From Halorhabdus amylolytica (GTDB lineage: Archaea; Halobacteriota; Halobacteria; Halobacteriales; Haloarculaceae), in assembly GCF_004944975.1 (NCBI RefSeq), contig NZ_SPQG01000004.1, forward strand, positions 58,182 through 122,181: 64,000 bases of DNA, in the 5' to 3' direction. The position numbers were made by a program, and so were the translations under genes. Positions 54,140-62,923 of this stretch are shown here, one piece after another; the first letter of the stretch is position 1, and each line of letters starts with the position of its first letter. The notes under the pieces are model-generated. The model saw only the letters and a list, made by a program, of their open reading frames with translations, ran no database searches and was not told the origin of the DNA.

Positions 54140-54877
54140 TCACGCCGTCGCGTTGTAGACGACCTGGACGGACGCAGAGACGTCGACCGGACCGCTCTCG
54201 ATCGACGTCGATCCGCCGGCGTCGGCGGTTTCGGTCATCATCGCTTGCTCGACACGGTACGGCCGGACGTTGACGTCGCTGGCACTGATCGCTGCAGCCC
54301 CTTCGACGGTGAGATCGGCGCTGTTAGCCAGCGTTCTCGCCTCCTTTCGGGCGGCGTCCATCGCATTCCGGAGAGCCTTCTGTCGGAGGTCTGCTCGACG
54401 GTCCACGGAAAGCGTAAAGGAGACGCCCTGAACTCGGTTCGCTCCACTGTCGACGACGCCGTCGATCACTTCCCCGACGCGATCGGTGTCATCGAGGGTG
54501 ATCTCGAAGGCGTGGATCGCCCGGTACTGGGTTGCCCGCTCCGATTCGGGACCTTCCCGGACTTCCCGGATGTTGTAGTAGTCAGTCTCGACCCGGTCGT
54601 CCGGGATCCCGAGTTCTTCGAGGGTAGACCGCAAGGAGGTCACGTTCTCGGCGACCTGGGTGCGGGCAATCGCCGCGTCGTCGGTGGTCGCGACGACGCC
54701 GACACGCAACTGGGCCTGATCGGGGTCGGCCGAAACGTCACCCGACGCGGCGACCTCTATCTGTCTGTTCGGTTCATCCGCCTGTCCGTCCGGCGAAACA
54801 GCAACCGCAACGCCGACCGCAGCGAGTACCGTCACTGCGACGAGTGTAACCACGAGTAGTATTCTGTTCGTACGCAT
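54140..54877 (-). CDS. SIMPL-domain (DUF541) secreted protein
   Basis: A 245-residue protein with an N-terminal signal or anchor (ILLVVTLVAVTVLAAVGVAVAV) and a SIMPL domain: IEVAASGDVSADPDQAQLRVGVV, GIPDDRVETDYYNIRE, and VSFTLSVDRRADLRQKALRNAMDAARKEARTLA. The family is found in the periplasm or at the cell surface and has no settled function. Convergent with the transporter operon. Confidence 0.88.
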   Translation of the reverse strand: MRTNRILLVVTLVAVTVLAAVGVAVAVSPDGQADEPNRQIEVAASGDVSADPDQAQLRVGVVATTDDAAIARTQVAENVTSLRSTLEELGIPDDRVETDYYNIREVREGPESERATQYRAIHAFEITLDDTDRVGEVIDGVVDSGANRVQGVSFTLSVDRRADLRQKALRNAMDAARKEARTLANSADLTVEGAAAISASDVNVRPYRVEQAMMTETADAGGSTSIESGPVDVSASVQVVYNATA

Positions 54878-54967
54878 CTCTTCCCAGTTCGGGCGGGACG
54901 TAAATACCCGTATCCATAGCTCAAACGAGCCTTTGAGTCTCGGGACGGTCGTCCCGGCCCGCCACTT

Positions 54968-56281
54968 TCAGGTTGTCGACTCGGTCGTGACGTACCGGAC
55001 CTCGGTCGAGACGTCCCGGTTGACGAGGGCGTCGAGACGATCGTCGAGTCGATCAGCCAGGTCGGGGGGGCCGTCGTCGGGCGGGACGCCGACCGTGACG
55101 ACGATTCGCCGGGGTTGCTGGAAGAACAGCCCGCCGGTCCGTTCGATCGAGACGTCCTGTACGGTCACATCCGGTGTTCCGGCGACGGTCTCGGCGACGA
55201 CCTCGTCGATCTGTCCGTCGACGGTCGCTCGCGTGTAGGTGTCGAAAGTGACGCCGCCGAGGAACACGGACAGGACGGCGATGGCGATAGCGAGTGCAAG
55301 CACACGCTTGATCGTGCTCGAACGCGCGTCGTCCTCGCGGAACCAGTGGGTCGGCCGATAGCCCATGTACCACAGCACGGCCAGGGCAGCCAGATTGATC
55401 GAGAGAACGTTCACGAGCGTCAATACTCCCGATCCGAGACTAACTGTCGGCAACCCCCAGGCGATCCCGATCCCGACCGTCGCCGCGGGCGGGATCAACG
55501 CGACGGCGATCATGACGCCGACCAGCGCCGTCGAGACGCCCGTCGAGAGGCTGACGACACCCGCGACGCCGGCCCCGAGTGCGACCACCAGCGAAAGGAA
55601 ATCGGGCAGGAGACGTTCCCGGACGGCCGGGATACCGGTTACGTCGAGCCCGGGTGGGACGAGAAACAGGTTCCGGACGAGGAAGGCAAAAACGGCGGAG
55701 CTAAGGACTGCCAGTCCGAGCCCCGCGATCTGTAGCCCCACACCCCGCCGGAAGAGTTCGTCGTCGTCGACGACCGTCCCGACGCTTGCGGCCATCGCCG
55801 GGCCGATCAGCGGCGCGATCACCATCGAACCGACGATGACAGCCGGCGAGTCCAACAGCAGTCCGGCGGTGGCGATCACCGCGGAGACGACCGTCAGGAC
55901 GACGTAACTCGGCGTCGCGGGCGCCAGGTCGGCAGCCTTCGAGGTGAGCTCCTCGCGAGCGATCCGCTCCTCGTCGCGCTCCTCGGCGTAGCGCTCTGCG
56001 AGTTCATCAAACCGTCGGGAGATAACGGTGTTGGCCTCGACGACCACGGTGTAGGCCTGCTCGTCGAGGCCCGCCTCCCGAAGTCGTTCGAGTACTGGCT
56101 CGACGGCGTTGGTCGGCAGCGGAACGTACGCCACAGCCGTGTACTCCCGGCCGCTGGTCTCGTCGGTCAGGACGTAGTCGACGTCCTCGGCGTCCAGGGC
56201 GTCCTCGATGGCTTCCCGCTTGCCCGACGGGATCGTGATCTGGACGAGACGCACACCCGGCCGGTCGGTCGGTACGCCCAA
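54968..56281 (-). CDS. DUF389 (TIGR00341-type) membrane protein
   Basis: A 437-residue protein. Residues 1-105 form a soluble ferredoxin-like domain (MGVPTDRPGVRLVQITIPSGKREAIEDALD). The membrane core has six or more helices with the DUF389 pattern SYVVLTVVSAVIATAGLLLDSPAVIVGSMVIAPLIGPAMA and MIAVALIPPAATVGIGIAWG. A soluble tail of about 90 residues ends the protein (VDGQIDEVVAETVAGTPDVT). The family's role, possibly transport or stress related, is unproven. Confidence 0.88.
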   Translation of the reverse strand: MGVPTDRPGVRLVQITIPSGKREAIEDALDAEDVDYVLTDETSGREYTAVAYVPLPTNAVEPVLERLREAGLDEQAYTVVVEANTVISRRFDELAERYAEERDEERIAREELTSKAADLAPATPSYVVLTVVSAVIATAGLLLDSPAVIVGSMVIAPLIGPAMAASVGTVVDDDELFRRGVGLQIAGLGLAVLSSAVFAFLVRNLFLVPPGLDVTGIPAVRERLLPDFLSLVVALGAGVAGVVSLSTGVSTALVGVMIAVALIPPAATVGIGIAWGLPTVSLGSGVLTLVNVLSINLAALAVLWYMGYRPTHWFREDDARSSTIKRVLALAIAIAVLSVFLGGVTFDTYTRATVDGQIDEVVAETVAGTPDVTVQDVSIERTGGLFFQQPRRIVVTVGVPPDDGPPDLADRLDDRLDALVNRDVSTEVRYVTTESTT

Positions 56282-56384
56282 ATACTTGTGGTTGGTCGGC
56301 CTGGCTCAACGAAGGGGTCCATAGACTGACAGCACGGACGACGACGAGTTCACCGCTTCTCGCGAACGTAGCGCGACCGGGTAC

Positions 56385-56540
56385 TCATCGCTCTTGACGG
56401 GTGTCCCGCCGGGCGGCCCGTTCGGCGTCGTCGCGGTCCATCGTCTCACGCTGGTCGTGTTCGGCCCGGACGAGGCCATAGAGGACGAGCGGGAGGGCGA
56501 GCGCGACTACGAGCGCCAGGATGACGATTCCCGTGGCCAT
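56385..56540 (-). CDS. Small single-pass membrane protein (51 aa)
   Basis: Short gene reading MATGIVILALVVALALPLVL then YGLVRAEHDQRETMDRDDAE and a basic-acidic end. One N-terminal transmembrane helix is followed by a charged cytoplasmic tail of about 28 residues. Its ATG shares one base with the stop of the upstream zinc-ribbon gene (TGATG), so the two are probably co-translated. Haloarchaeal genomes contain many such membrane peptides; function unknown. Confidence 0.6.
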   Translation of the reverse strand: MATGIVILALVVALALPLVLYGLVRAEHDQRETMDRDDAERAARRDTRQER

Positions 56541-56758
56541 CACCCAAGGAACACGTCGACGATGTCACTCGTCCCGGAAGTCGTGTCCCGGTAGAGTTCC
56601 GAGTACCCGCAGTTGGTACAGGAAACGACCTTGAAACTGTTCGTCTGGATATCGAACATCTTGCTAAGCCCGCCGCCGGTCGTCGAGATTTCACCGACCT
56701 CGGTCTCTTCGTGACCACACTTCGGACAGCCGCGTTCGGAATCTGATTCGGGGACCAT
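56540..56758 (-). CDS. Zinc-ribbon protein (DUF2082-like)
   Basis: A 72-residue protein with two Cys-X2-Cys knuckles, CPKC (GCPKCGHEETEVGEI) and CTNC (VVSCTNCGYSELY), separated by about 35 residues with STTGGGLSKMFDIQTNSFKV. This arrangement is typical of the nucleic-acid-binding-like zinc-ribbon family. It is coupled to the 51-residue membrane protein downstream. Confidence 0.8.
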   Translation of the reverse strand: MVPESDSERGCPKCGHEETEVGEISTTGGGLSKMFDIQTNSFKVVSCTNCGYSELYRDTTSGTSDIVDVFLG

Positions 56759-56908
56759 ACAGGGGCGTATTCAACGGTCCAGCAAAAACTTTGTCACCTC
56801 CCAAGGCCATATCGACGCTGCTTCCGCAGAGCTACGTGGCGATTTCGCTCGATCACGATCACAGTATCACAATGGTCTCCACCAAGTGCAAGTGGGGGGA
56901 AAAGGCTG

Positions 56909-57370
56909 TCAGGTATCCACGATCGTGACGTTGACTGTATCGATGACGGCATCCGATCCGTTCAGGGCCTCGACTCGGTACCGGTATTTGTCAGTACTGG
57001 GGTAGATGGGGGTTTCTAGACCGAGCGTGTCGTCCTGGTCGAAATCTGATCGATGGGTTACGTCATGTACTTTTGTATCATTCTCTTGAGTTTTGACTAT
57101 TCGTATCGAAGCCAATGCTTCCGTTTGATTCGGTAACTTGAATCCTACCTCTCCGCCAGTTTCGTGGATGCTTCCGATCGAATATATCCCCTCGAAGATC
57201 TCGCCAGTCGTCGGTTCGCCGATGGTGAGATTATAGCCCCCCAGTTCCTGTGGGCCAGGTGATTCATCCACCTCCATCTGGACTCCTGCACAACCAGTCA
57301 GGGCGACCACACTACAGATCATGGCGGCGATTACCAATCCCCTCCATCCAATTGTGCTCATAGTATTCAT
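56909..57370 (-). CDS. Putative lipoprotein, unknown function
   Basis: A 153-residue protein with an N-terminal signal (WRGLVIAAMICSVVALTGCA) whose lipobox LTGC marks a lipid-anchored secreted protein. The mature part is beta-rich (YNLTIGEPTTGEIFEGIYSI, KYRYRVEALNGSDAVIDTVN) and has possible N-glycosylation sites (NLT, NQT, NGS, NVT). Base composition is visibly lower in GC than the neighbouring genes. It follows the Tat-exported phospholipase-like gene by 11 bases, so they are likely one transcript. Confidence 0.65.
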   Translation of the reverse strand: MNTMSTIGWRGLVIAAMICSVVALTGCAGVQMEVDESPGPQELGGYNLTIGEPTTGEIFEGIYSIGSIHETGGEVGFKLPNQTEALASIRIVKTQENDTKVHDVTHRSDFDQDDTLGLETPIYPSTDKYRYRVEALNGSDAVIDTVNVTIVDT

Positions 57371-57381
57371 GATCTGAACAG

Positions 57382-58824
57382 TTACGCATACAGCGGGTGA
57401 ATCTCCCCAATCAATCCCATGGAGTATGTCGTCGTTTTCTCGAGGACTGATTGGGTATCGGTGACTAACTCATCACTGTTTGCCAGCGGGTCTTCACCCT
57501 CATGTTCCATGATGATGGTAAGGAAATCAGATGCATAATTTGCAGAGAATGTCGCTAATTGGTGTCCATGTTCGCCCCACTTCGAGCCTTCCCATGGGAG
57601 GGGATCCGGGACAGGATTGTAACCCTCTAAGTTCTCAACATTTTCCGTGAGTATATGTCCGTCTTCAAGATACTCCGCAACTTTCCGTTCGTATTTATAG
57701 TGGACCCACTCATTCAGTTTTTGTTCCAGAAACATATTAGTGTGTAATGGATTTCCGAGATCTTGGAGAAAGTGCATAGCATAGCCGACTTCTTGATACC
57801 GTTCGGTACTCTCTTCAGCGTGATCTACCGCATTGTTCATTCGCTCGTCTAAGAAATGATCAGCATGACCGATCTTTGTCAACGGATTCCAGGCATGTGC
57901 ATATGAGTGGGCTCGGTCATTTCCAGTCGGTGGATCTTCGAATCTCTCTGGGATCTTCGGGAAATCATAGTCCCACCCATCCGGCTTTGGGGCATTGTTA
58001 AATAACGCATCAGATAAATCGTCGTCAATATTCATATTCTTTCCCGCCCAACGCGCGAGATAATTGTGCCCCTCATGCTTATCTTTGGTTCCACGCTTCC
58101 ATTGAGGTGATATGTTTTCGGAACCTTCTTCGTTTTCACCAGATGAGGTCGCACCCGATTCAATCACGCTTGATAGATTTGCCAGAGATTCTGCGTCCTG
58201 GGTTGTAGCCACAGAGACAGCTCCGGTTTGACGGACTGTTCGTTCGGTATCTTCCAACACCGTCCTTACCTTCTGTTTGTCTCCTTTCAATTTGTAGACT
58301 GTCGTTGTATCATCACGCCGGATTTGGGGCTTGGCGTTGCCGCCTTTCTGGGACTTCTGTCTCTTCTTGTGGCCTTGCCCCCCTCGTCGGTCGCTGTCGT
58401 GTGTATTCGGTTTCTCTCGTCGCTCTTTTTCACGTTGTTTCTGGATTACATGCCAGGGCTTGGTCTTGGATTTGATCTCAACTTCTGCCCAGATGTCTTT
58501 CAGAGATTCGCGGGCCGTCCGTTTCTGTTCCCGGCTAACTGTGGCATCGTCAACGTAGCCGGTGAGTGCGTCGGCCATCGAATCTCGCTCGTTCCCAAGG
58601 AGGATCGGCCAGTTGAACTCGCGGAGATCTGGCGCGATGTGAATAGCAGGTGCAGGCGCAGGCTCGGGATCACTGACGGGCTGTGGACGCGATCCCTCGG
58701 CACCTCGACCGAGCGGTGCCAGTGAACTCACTCCTGAGAGCCCGGCGATCGAAGCCGCAGTTGTCTTGAGGACCGTGCGTCGACTCGTTTCGCGGGACCA
58801 ATTCTGTTCAGACATTCTGAACAA
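57382..58824 (-). CDS. Tat-exported zinc-dependent phospholipase C-like protein
   Basis: A 480-residue secreted protein. The Tat signal is ETSRRTVLKTTAASIAGLSG. A Lys/Arg-rich linker (about residues 120-175) follows. The C-terminal ~240 residues resemble the zinc-dependent phospholipase C / S1-P1 nuclease fold: HNYLARWAGK, HSYAHAWNPLTKIGHADHFLDE, GYAMHFLQDLGNPLHTNMF and WVHYKYERKVAEYLE provide the expected His/Asp zinc ligands. Enzymatic activity is an inference. GC is low for this genome. An alternative start MSEQNWSRETS lies at 58815. Confidence 0.75.
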   Translation of the reverse strand: MFRMSEQNWSRETSRRTVLKTTAASIAGLSGVSSLAPLGRGAEGSRPQPVSDPEPAPAPAIHIAPDLREFNWPILLGNERDSMADALTGYVDDATVSREQKRTARESLKDIWAEVEIKSKTKPWHVIQKQREKERREKPNTHDSDRRGGQGHKKRQKSQKGGNAKPQIRRDDTTTVYKLKGDKQKVRTVLEDTERTVRQTGAVSVATTQDAESLANLSSVIESGATSSGENEEGSENISPQWKRGTKDKHEGHNYLARWAGKNMNIDDDLSDALFNNAPKPDGWDYDFPKIPERFEDPPTGNDRAHSYAHAWNPLTKIGHADHFLDERMNNAVDHAEESTERYQEVGYAMHFLQDLGNPLHTNMFLEQKLNEWVHYKYERKVAEYLEDGHILTENVENLEGYNPVPDPLPWEGSKWGEHGHQLATFSANYASDFLTIIMEHEGEDPLANSDELVTDTQSVLEKTTTYSMGLIGEIHPLYA

Positions 58825-58896
58825 TCAATCTTCCATTCCAGATATAGGTATTTATATTTTGATGTTTGGCAGTCCTAAACCTTCGAAATAATAGTA

Positions 58897-59896
58897 AACG
58901 CTCTTGCGAAGTAGATTGTTGATAGCGAGAGTTGCGGCTGAAAGTCGAAGAGGGCAAGGGCACCGCGCCAGCGGTGCCCGATATGTTCCCAATAAGCCGG
59001 TTCGTGTCGGAATCGGCTGCAGCGGACCTGCTCCAACAGGTTCGCTGGCGTGATGGCGTCGAGTGCCCCCGCTGCCGTTCTGACCTGACGGTCAGAAACG
59101 GCAGCTATCGGGAGTATCAACGGTATCTGTGTAAGAATTGCGGTCGGACGTTCAACGACAAGACCGGCACGATCTTTGCTCATTCGAAGCTCTCACTGAA
59201 AGAGTGGTACTTCACGATCTACGTGTTCTTACGGTTCAACACGAGTATTCGGCAGATCGAGGCGGAGCTCGATCTTTCGTACAGAACGGTGAGACGGCGC
59301 GTCGAGCGCTTCGCCAGCGCGCTCGACGCGCCTTCGATCACACTGTCTGGACCGGTCGAAATCGACGAAGTGTACGTCTCGGCCGGCCTGAAAGGCCGCG
59401 AGCGCGACCAGGAGTCGCGCTCGCGTGGCTTATCCACGCGTGGACGAGGTTCGTACGACGGCGACAAACCGCCGGTGTTCACGCTGGTCGATCGTGGCTC
59501 GGACGAGCGCTATGTCGTGCCAGCGAAATCCGCTGACGAATCGACGATTCGACTCCTGCTTGCTGACCACGATGAGGAGTCGCTGACCGTCTATACGGAC
59601 GGATTTCGATCGTACGAACCGCTCGAAGAAGACGACGCATTCACCCGCAAATACGTCGTCCACGGCGACGGCGAATACGCTGACGGCGACATCCACGTCA
59701 ACACCTGCGAGAGCCACGCGTCGCTGACGCGACGGTGGCTCTCGCCCCACCGAGGAGTGTCAAAAGACAAGCTAACACCGTATCTTAGAGCCTTTCAGCT
59801 CCGCCGCGAACTCTACAGAAAACCTGGTGACGAAGCACTCAAACATGCTCTCGACGCCGCTCTCTGAAAATCAACAACGTGCTTCACAAGAGCGTT
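58897..59896 (+). mobile_element. IS1595-family insertion sequence
   Basis: An element of about 1.0 kb. Terminal inverted repeats are 58897-58923 and 59870-59896, each starting AACGCTCTTG; 23 of 27 positions match. One transposase gene fills the inside. Only AGTA is found on both outer edges (58893-58896, 59897-59900); no clear 8-base target duplication, as usual for this family, is visible. The element sits at the upstream edge of the low-GC lipoprotein/phospholipase pair. Confidence 0.8.
58983..59867 (+). CDS. IS1595-family transposase
   Basis: A 294-residue transposase from ATG 58983. The N-terminal zinc ribbon is ECPRCRSDLT...YLCKNCGRTFNDKTGT. An HTH segment follows (LDLSYRTVRRRVERFASALD). 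The catalytic core has Asp in VEIDEVYVSAG, Asp in VYTDGFRSYEPL, and the Asn/Glu region HVNTCESHASLTRRWLSPHRG. The frame is intact, so the element may be active. An upstream TTG frame start (58932) adds unrelated residues. Confidence 0.88.
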   Translation: MFPISRFVSESAAADLLQQVRWRDGVECPRCRSDLTVRNGSYREYQRYLCKNCGRTFNDKTGTIFAHSKLSLKEWYFTIYVFLRFNTSIRQIEAELDLSYRTVRRRVERFASALDAPSITLSGPVEIDEVYVSAGLKGRERDQESRSRGLSTRGRGSYDGDKPPVFTLVDRGSDERYVVPAKSADESTIRLLLADHDEESLTVYTDGFRSYEPLEEDDAFTRKYVVHGDGEYADGDIHVNTCESHASLTRRWLSPHRGVSKDKLTPYLRAFQLRRELYRKPGDEALKHALDAAL

Positions 59897-60045
59897 AGTA
59901 AAAATCATCCTCAAATCACGTGAGTGGTTCGATCTGCACGCTGGTTCGAAATGTCGGAAACAATCCGAACCGAGTCACCTCTCCGGCCAGAACGGTTCTG
60001 CCGAGGGATCGCGATCCCTTTCCCGCCCCACGTTGTAGCCCGGGT

Positions 60046-60672
60046 ATGTTCGAGACGCGGCCGGATCGCGATAGTGAGGTCGTCCTCCTCGGGCGGTCGA
60101 ACGTGGGCAAATCCACGCTCATGCGGGAGTTGACCGGCCACACCTTCGACACCGGCCAGCGCCCCGGCGTGACCCGCGAACCCAACCACTACGACTGGAC
60201 GAGCCAGGACTTCGTCCTGACGGATCTGCCAGGGTTCGGTTACATGGAAGGCGTTCCCGACGACGCTCGCGAGGAGATCAAAACCGACGTTATCCGTTAC
60301 GTCGAGGAGTACGCGGAGAATATCTTGGTCGGCGTGCTCGTCGTCGACGGCAAGAGCGTCATCGACATCATCGATCGCCATTCCGGTCCCGACGAGATCC
60401 CCCACGACGTCGAACTGTTTCACTTCCTTCGAGACGTGGGTATCCCACCAGTCGTCGCTGTCAACAAGATGGACAAGGTCGACGACCGCGACGACCGCCT
60501 GAACGATCTCTGTGATCGCCTCGGCCTGCATCCGCCCTGGAAACAGTGGCAGGACACCATCGCGCCGATCACTGCCAAACGCGGATCGATCGATTCACTG
60601 AACGAGGCCGTCCGGACGCACCTCCACGAGGCCGAACGCGACGACCTCTTCCAGTTCTTCCCCGTCGGGTGA
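60046..60672 (+). CDS. engB: EngB ribosome-assembly GTPase
   Basis: A 208-residue GTPase of the EngB/YihA group. G1 is GRSNVGKST (16-24), G2 region [14 protein letters not shown]3 DLPGFGYM, G4 VNKMDK, and G5 ITAKRGS. Bacterial EngB acts in large ribosomal subunit maturation and the archaeal form is assumed similar. ATG 60046 gives [19 protein letters not shown]. Confidence 0.92.
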   Translation: MFETRPDRDSEVVLLGRSNVGKSTLMRELTGHTFDTGQRPGVTREPNHYDWTSQDFVLTDLPGFGYMEGVPDDAREEIKTDVIRYVEEYAENILVGVLVVDGKSVIDIIDRHSGPDEIPHDVELFHFLRDVGIPPVVAVNKMDKVDDRDDRLNDLCDRLGLHPPWKQWQDTIAPITAKRGSIDSLNEAVRTHLHEAERDDLFQFFPVG

Positions 60673-60796
60673 GGCTTTGTCTCCCGGATCCGATGCGGAT
60701 TGTATTTCATTTATTGTCCATTACTGTTCGTTCGGCTTGGTGGGATATACGAATCAATTGCAGCACGTGAGTGACACACTTGCGTGGATCGAGGCG

Positions 60797-60804
60797 TTTA
60801 TATC
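60797..60804 (+). promoter_or_regulatory. TATA box of the reductase gene
   Basis: TTTATATC, 27-34 bases before the ATG at 60831, so the transcript is probably leaderless or nearly so. Confidence 0.55.
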
Positions 60805-60830
60805 CCGTAGTATTGTACAATAGGCACACA

Positions 60831-61742
60831 ATGGCAGATGTTGCAATCATCGGTGGTGGGCCGGCCGGCCTGGCCGCTGGCGTCTACACCGCACGCGCAG
60901 ATCAGGAGACGCTCGTCTTCGACAAGGGCGACGGAACGACCAGGGACGTCGACTGGATGGAGAACGTCTATGGCTTCCCGGAGGGTGCAAGCGGTCCGGA
61001 ACTCGTCGAGGCGGGCCAGGAACACGCTACCAAGTTCGGCGCGGAGATCGTCGCCGAGGAGGTCGTCCGCGTCGCCGAGGAGGGCGACGGGTACGTCGTC
61101 GAGACGGAAGCAGGCGAGTACGAGGTCCGCGGGATCGTCCTCGCGACCGGCGCATCCTACGAGAGTCCGGCGATCAAGGACGTCGACGAATACGAGGGCG
61201 GGGGCGTCTCCTACTGCGTCGAGTGTGACGCATTCTTCTATCAGGATTCCCCGGTCGCAGTCGTCGGCGCCGGCAACTACGCCGCCAAGGAGGCCGAGAT
61301 GTTGCTGGACTACACCGACGACGTGCGCGTCCTGACCAACGGCAACGACCTGGAGATGGACGACGCACTGATCGAGCGCTTGGCGGAGCAGGGCATCGAG
61401 ATCATCGAGGAGCCGGCCAAGCGAATCGTCGGCGACGACGTCGTCGAAGGCGTCGAGTTGAAGTCCGGCGACGTCATCGAGGTCGAGGGCGTCTTCGTCG
61501 CACTGGGTGCCGCGGGCGGAACTGACATCGCGGACATGCTGGGAATCCCCCGAGACGGCGACTATCTCGACGTCGACAGCGAACAGTACACCGGCGTCGA
61601 TCGGGTTTACGCAGCGGGCGACATCACGGGCGGTCAGCGTCAGGTCAACGTCTCCGTCGGCGAGGGCACGACGGCGGCGATCAACTTACTCGAGGACTTT
61701 CGCGGCGGCGAGTACGTCGACTACAAGAAGATCGAAGCCTAG
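60831..61742 (+). CDS. trxB: Thioredoxin reductase-like flavoprotein
   Basis: A 303-residue NAD(P)/FAD-dependent oxidoreductase. FAD fold: MADVAIIGGGPAGLAAGVYTAR. Redox pair: Cys129-Val-Glu-Cys132 in SYCVECDAFF, where classical enzymes have CATC. NADPH site: VAVVGAGNYAAKEAEML. C-terminal FAD contact: VYAAGDITGGQRQVNVSVGEG. The variant CVEC pair suggests a partner or donor different from bacterial TrxB. The last ~20 codons are repeated at 62924-62990. Confidence 0.88.
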   Translation: MADVAIIGGGPAGLAAGVYTARADQETLVFDKGDGTTRDVDWMENVYGFPEGASGPELVEAGQEHATKFGAEIVAEEVVRVAEEGDGYVVETEAGEYEVRGIVLATGASYESPAIKDVDEYEGGGVSYCVECDAFFYQDSPVAVVGAGNYAAKEAEMLLDYTDDVRVLTNGNDLEMDDALIERLAEQGIEIIEEPAKRIVGDDVVEGVELKSGDVIEVEGVFVALGAAGGTDIADMLGIPRDGDYLDVDSEQYTGVDRVYAAGDITGGQRQVNVSVGEGTTAAINLLEDFRGGEYVDYKKIEA

Positions 61743-61824
61743 GACGGACAGCGATCGGTTCGGGTCTTGAACTGAGACAGGATTTTCGACGGCCAGCAGC
61801 CGATCTCCGGACGGGACCGCGATC

Positions 61825-62370
61825 TCAGGGGAGTGACTCCCCAGCACTGACGAGTTCGTCCTCGGTTCGCCAGCGGTACAGCCGTCCCTCGTGCTCGAAC
61901 AGTTCGAAGACGCCGTCCTGCATCCAGCCGAACGGGTGCTCTGTGTCGTCGTACTCGCGTTTGAGGACATGACTCTTCGAGAAGTACTCCGTCGTGCCGA
62001 CAAGCAACCCCTGCTCGACGAGGAAGTCACTTGGCTCCTTCTCGGCGACGCCGACGAGAAACGTCACGATATCCGCGATCAGACAAAACTTCTGAATGCT
62101 GTTGTCCCACTCGCCCCTGACATCGACCATCCGGAAGGCGTAGGCGTCTTGCCGGCGGTTGAGGCGGTCCACGACCAGGTTGAGTCGCCGGATCGGCTCT
62201 CGATCGTAGTTCCCGAGCACGAAGTACGATCGGTCGTTCTCATAGATGGGCGTCAGCTCGCTCAGCGCGTGGAGAATCTCTTCGTTATCCGAAAGCGAGA
62301 GTTCTTCCTCGTCGAGTTGCTCCGTCGCACTCGTGAGGGCGTCCGCTGAAACTTGTGGTTCTTCGGACAT
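61825..62370 (-). CDS. Unknown protein in trxB-tail cassette
   Basis: A 181-residue acidic protein that I do not recognise. From ATG 62370: MSEEPQVSADALTSATEQLD, then ALSELTPIYENDRSYFVLGNYDREPIRRLNLVVDRLNRRQDAYAF, FCLIADIVTFLVGVAEKEPSDFLVEQGLL and a C-terminal LYRWRTEDELVSAG. No membrane segment or catalytic motif is seen. Divergent from the wHTH gene across a palindrome-bearing gap; the pair is bracketed by duplicated trxB tails, which suggests mobile-element or virus origin. Confidence 0.65.
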   Translation of the reverse strand: MSEEPQVSADALTSATEQLDEEELSLSDNEEILHALSELTPIYENDRSYFVLGNYDREPIRRLNLVVDRLNRRQDAYAFRMVDVRGEWDNSIQKFCLIADIVTFLVGVAEKEPSDFLVEQGLLVGTTEYFSKSHVLKREYDDTEHPFGWMQDGVFELFEHEGRLYRWRTEDELVSAGESLP

Positions 62371-62447
62371 ACCCCACTCTCTCGACACCGGAAAATGTAG
62401 TTTACGGATTAATTAACTAACGACATCAGGATGTTGTTTATCCTGGA

Positions 62448-62471
62448 GTAGTTTACTTGAGAGTAAACTAC
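62448..62471. promoter_or_regulatory. Palindromic operator between the divergent cassette genes
   Basis: GTAGTTTAC (62448-62456) and its exact inverse GTAAACTAC (62463-62471) are separated by six bases. A further direct copy of GTAGTTTAC lies at 62397-62405, next to the start of the minus-strand gene. This is a classic site layout for a dimeric wHTH repressor, most likely the product of the gene at 62499, controlling both promoters. Confidence 0.65.
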
Positions 62472-62498
62472 TTGTCGTCAGGGCACGAATTGTGACGT

Positions 62499-62909
62499 AT
62501 GAGTACAGACCTGGAAACCGGGGAGGAGATTGAAACCCGCGAACTCGTCCACTTCGTCACTCAGAAGACTCGGTTCGCGCTCGTCAATAACATCCTCCAG
62601 CATCCCGAACAACTCCCCTCGATGTACGAACTCGAGGAACTCAATCCCAGTGTGAGCGAAGCCACTGTCTATAAGCACGTCCAGAAACTCATCGACTCCG
62701 GCGTCGTCGAGGAAGTCGTCCTTGCGGACGACCGGCGACGGCAGGGGTATCCCTGGAAGTTCTACGGTCTGACCGAGGAGGGTCAAGCATTCCTCGAGGA
62801 GCACAACCTGCTCGCAGCCGAGGTGACGCTCCAACGAATCTACGAGACCATTTCCGACAAACCCGAGAAGATGGTTAAATACGAGAACGCACCACGTCCT
62901 GGGACGTGA
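62499..62909 (+). CDS. Winged-helix transcriptional regulator
   Basis: A 136-residue regulator with wHTH core FALVNNILQHPEQLPSMYELEELNPSVSEATVYKHVQKLIDSGVVEEV and a wing DDRRRQGYPWKFYGLTEEGQAFLEEH, followed by a helical dimerisation tail. It resembles PadR/MarR-like and halovirus-associated repressors. The inverted repeat 28-51 bases upstream of its ATG suggests autoregulation and joint control of the divergent gene. Confidence 0.8.
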   Translation: MSTDLETGEEIETRELVHFVTQKTRFALVNNILQHPEQLPSMYELEELNPSVSEATVYKHVQKLIDSGVVEEVVLADDRRRQGYPWKFYGLTEEGQAFLEEHNLLAAEVTLQRIYETISDKPEKMVKYENAPRPGT

Positions 62910-62923
62910 CGTACAGCACCGAC

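Noticed and set aside
58932-58982. An upstream TTG start for the transposase
   Set aside because: The added residues fall in the terminal repeat region and do not match transposase N-termini; ATG 58983 is better.
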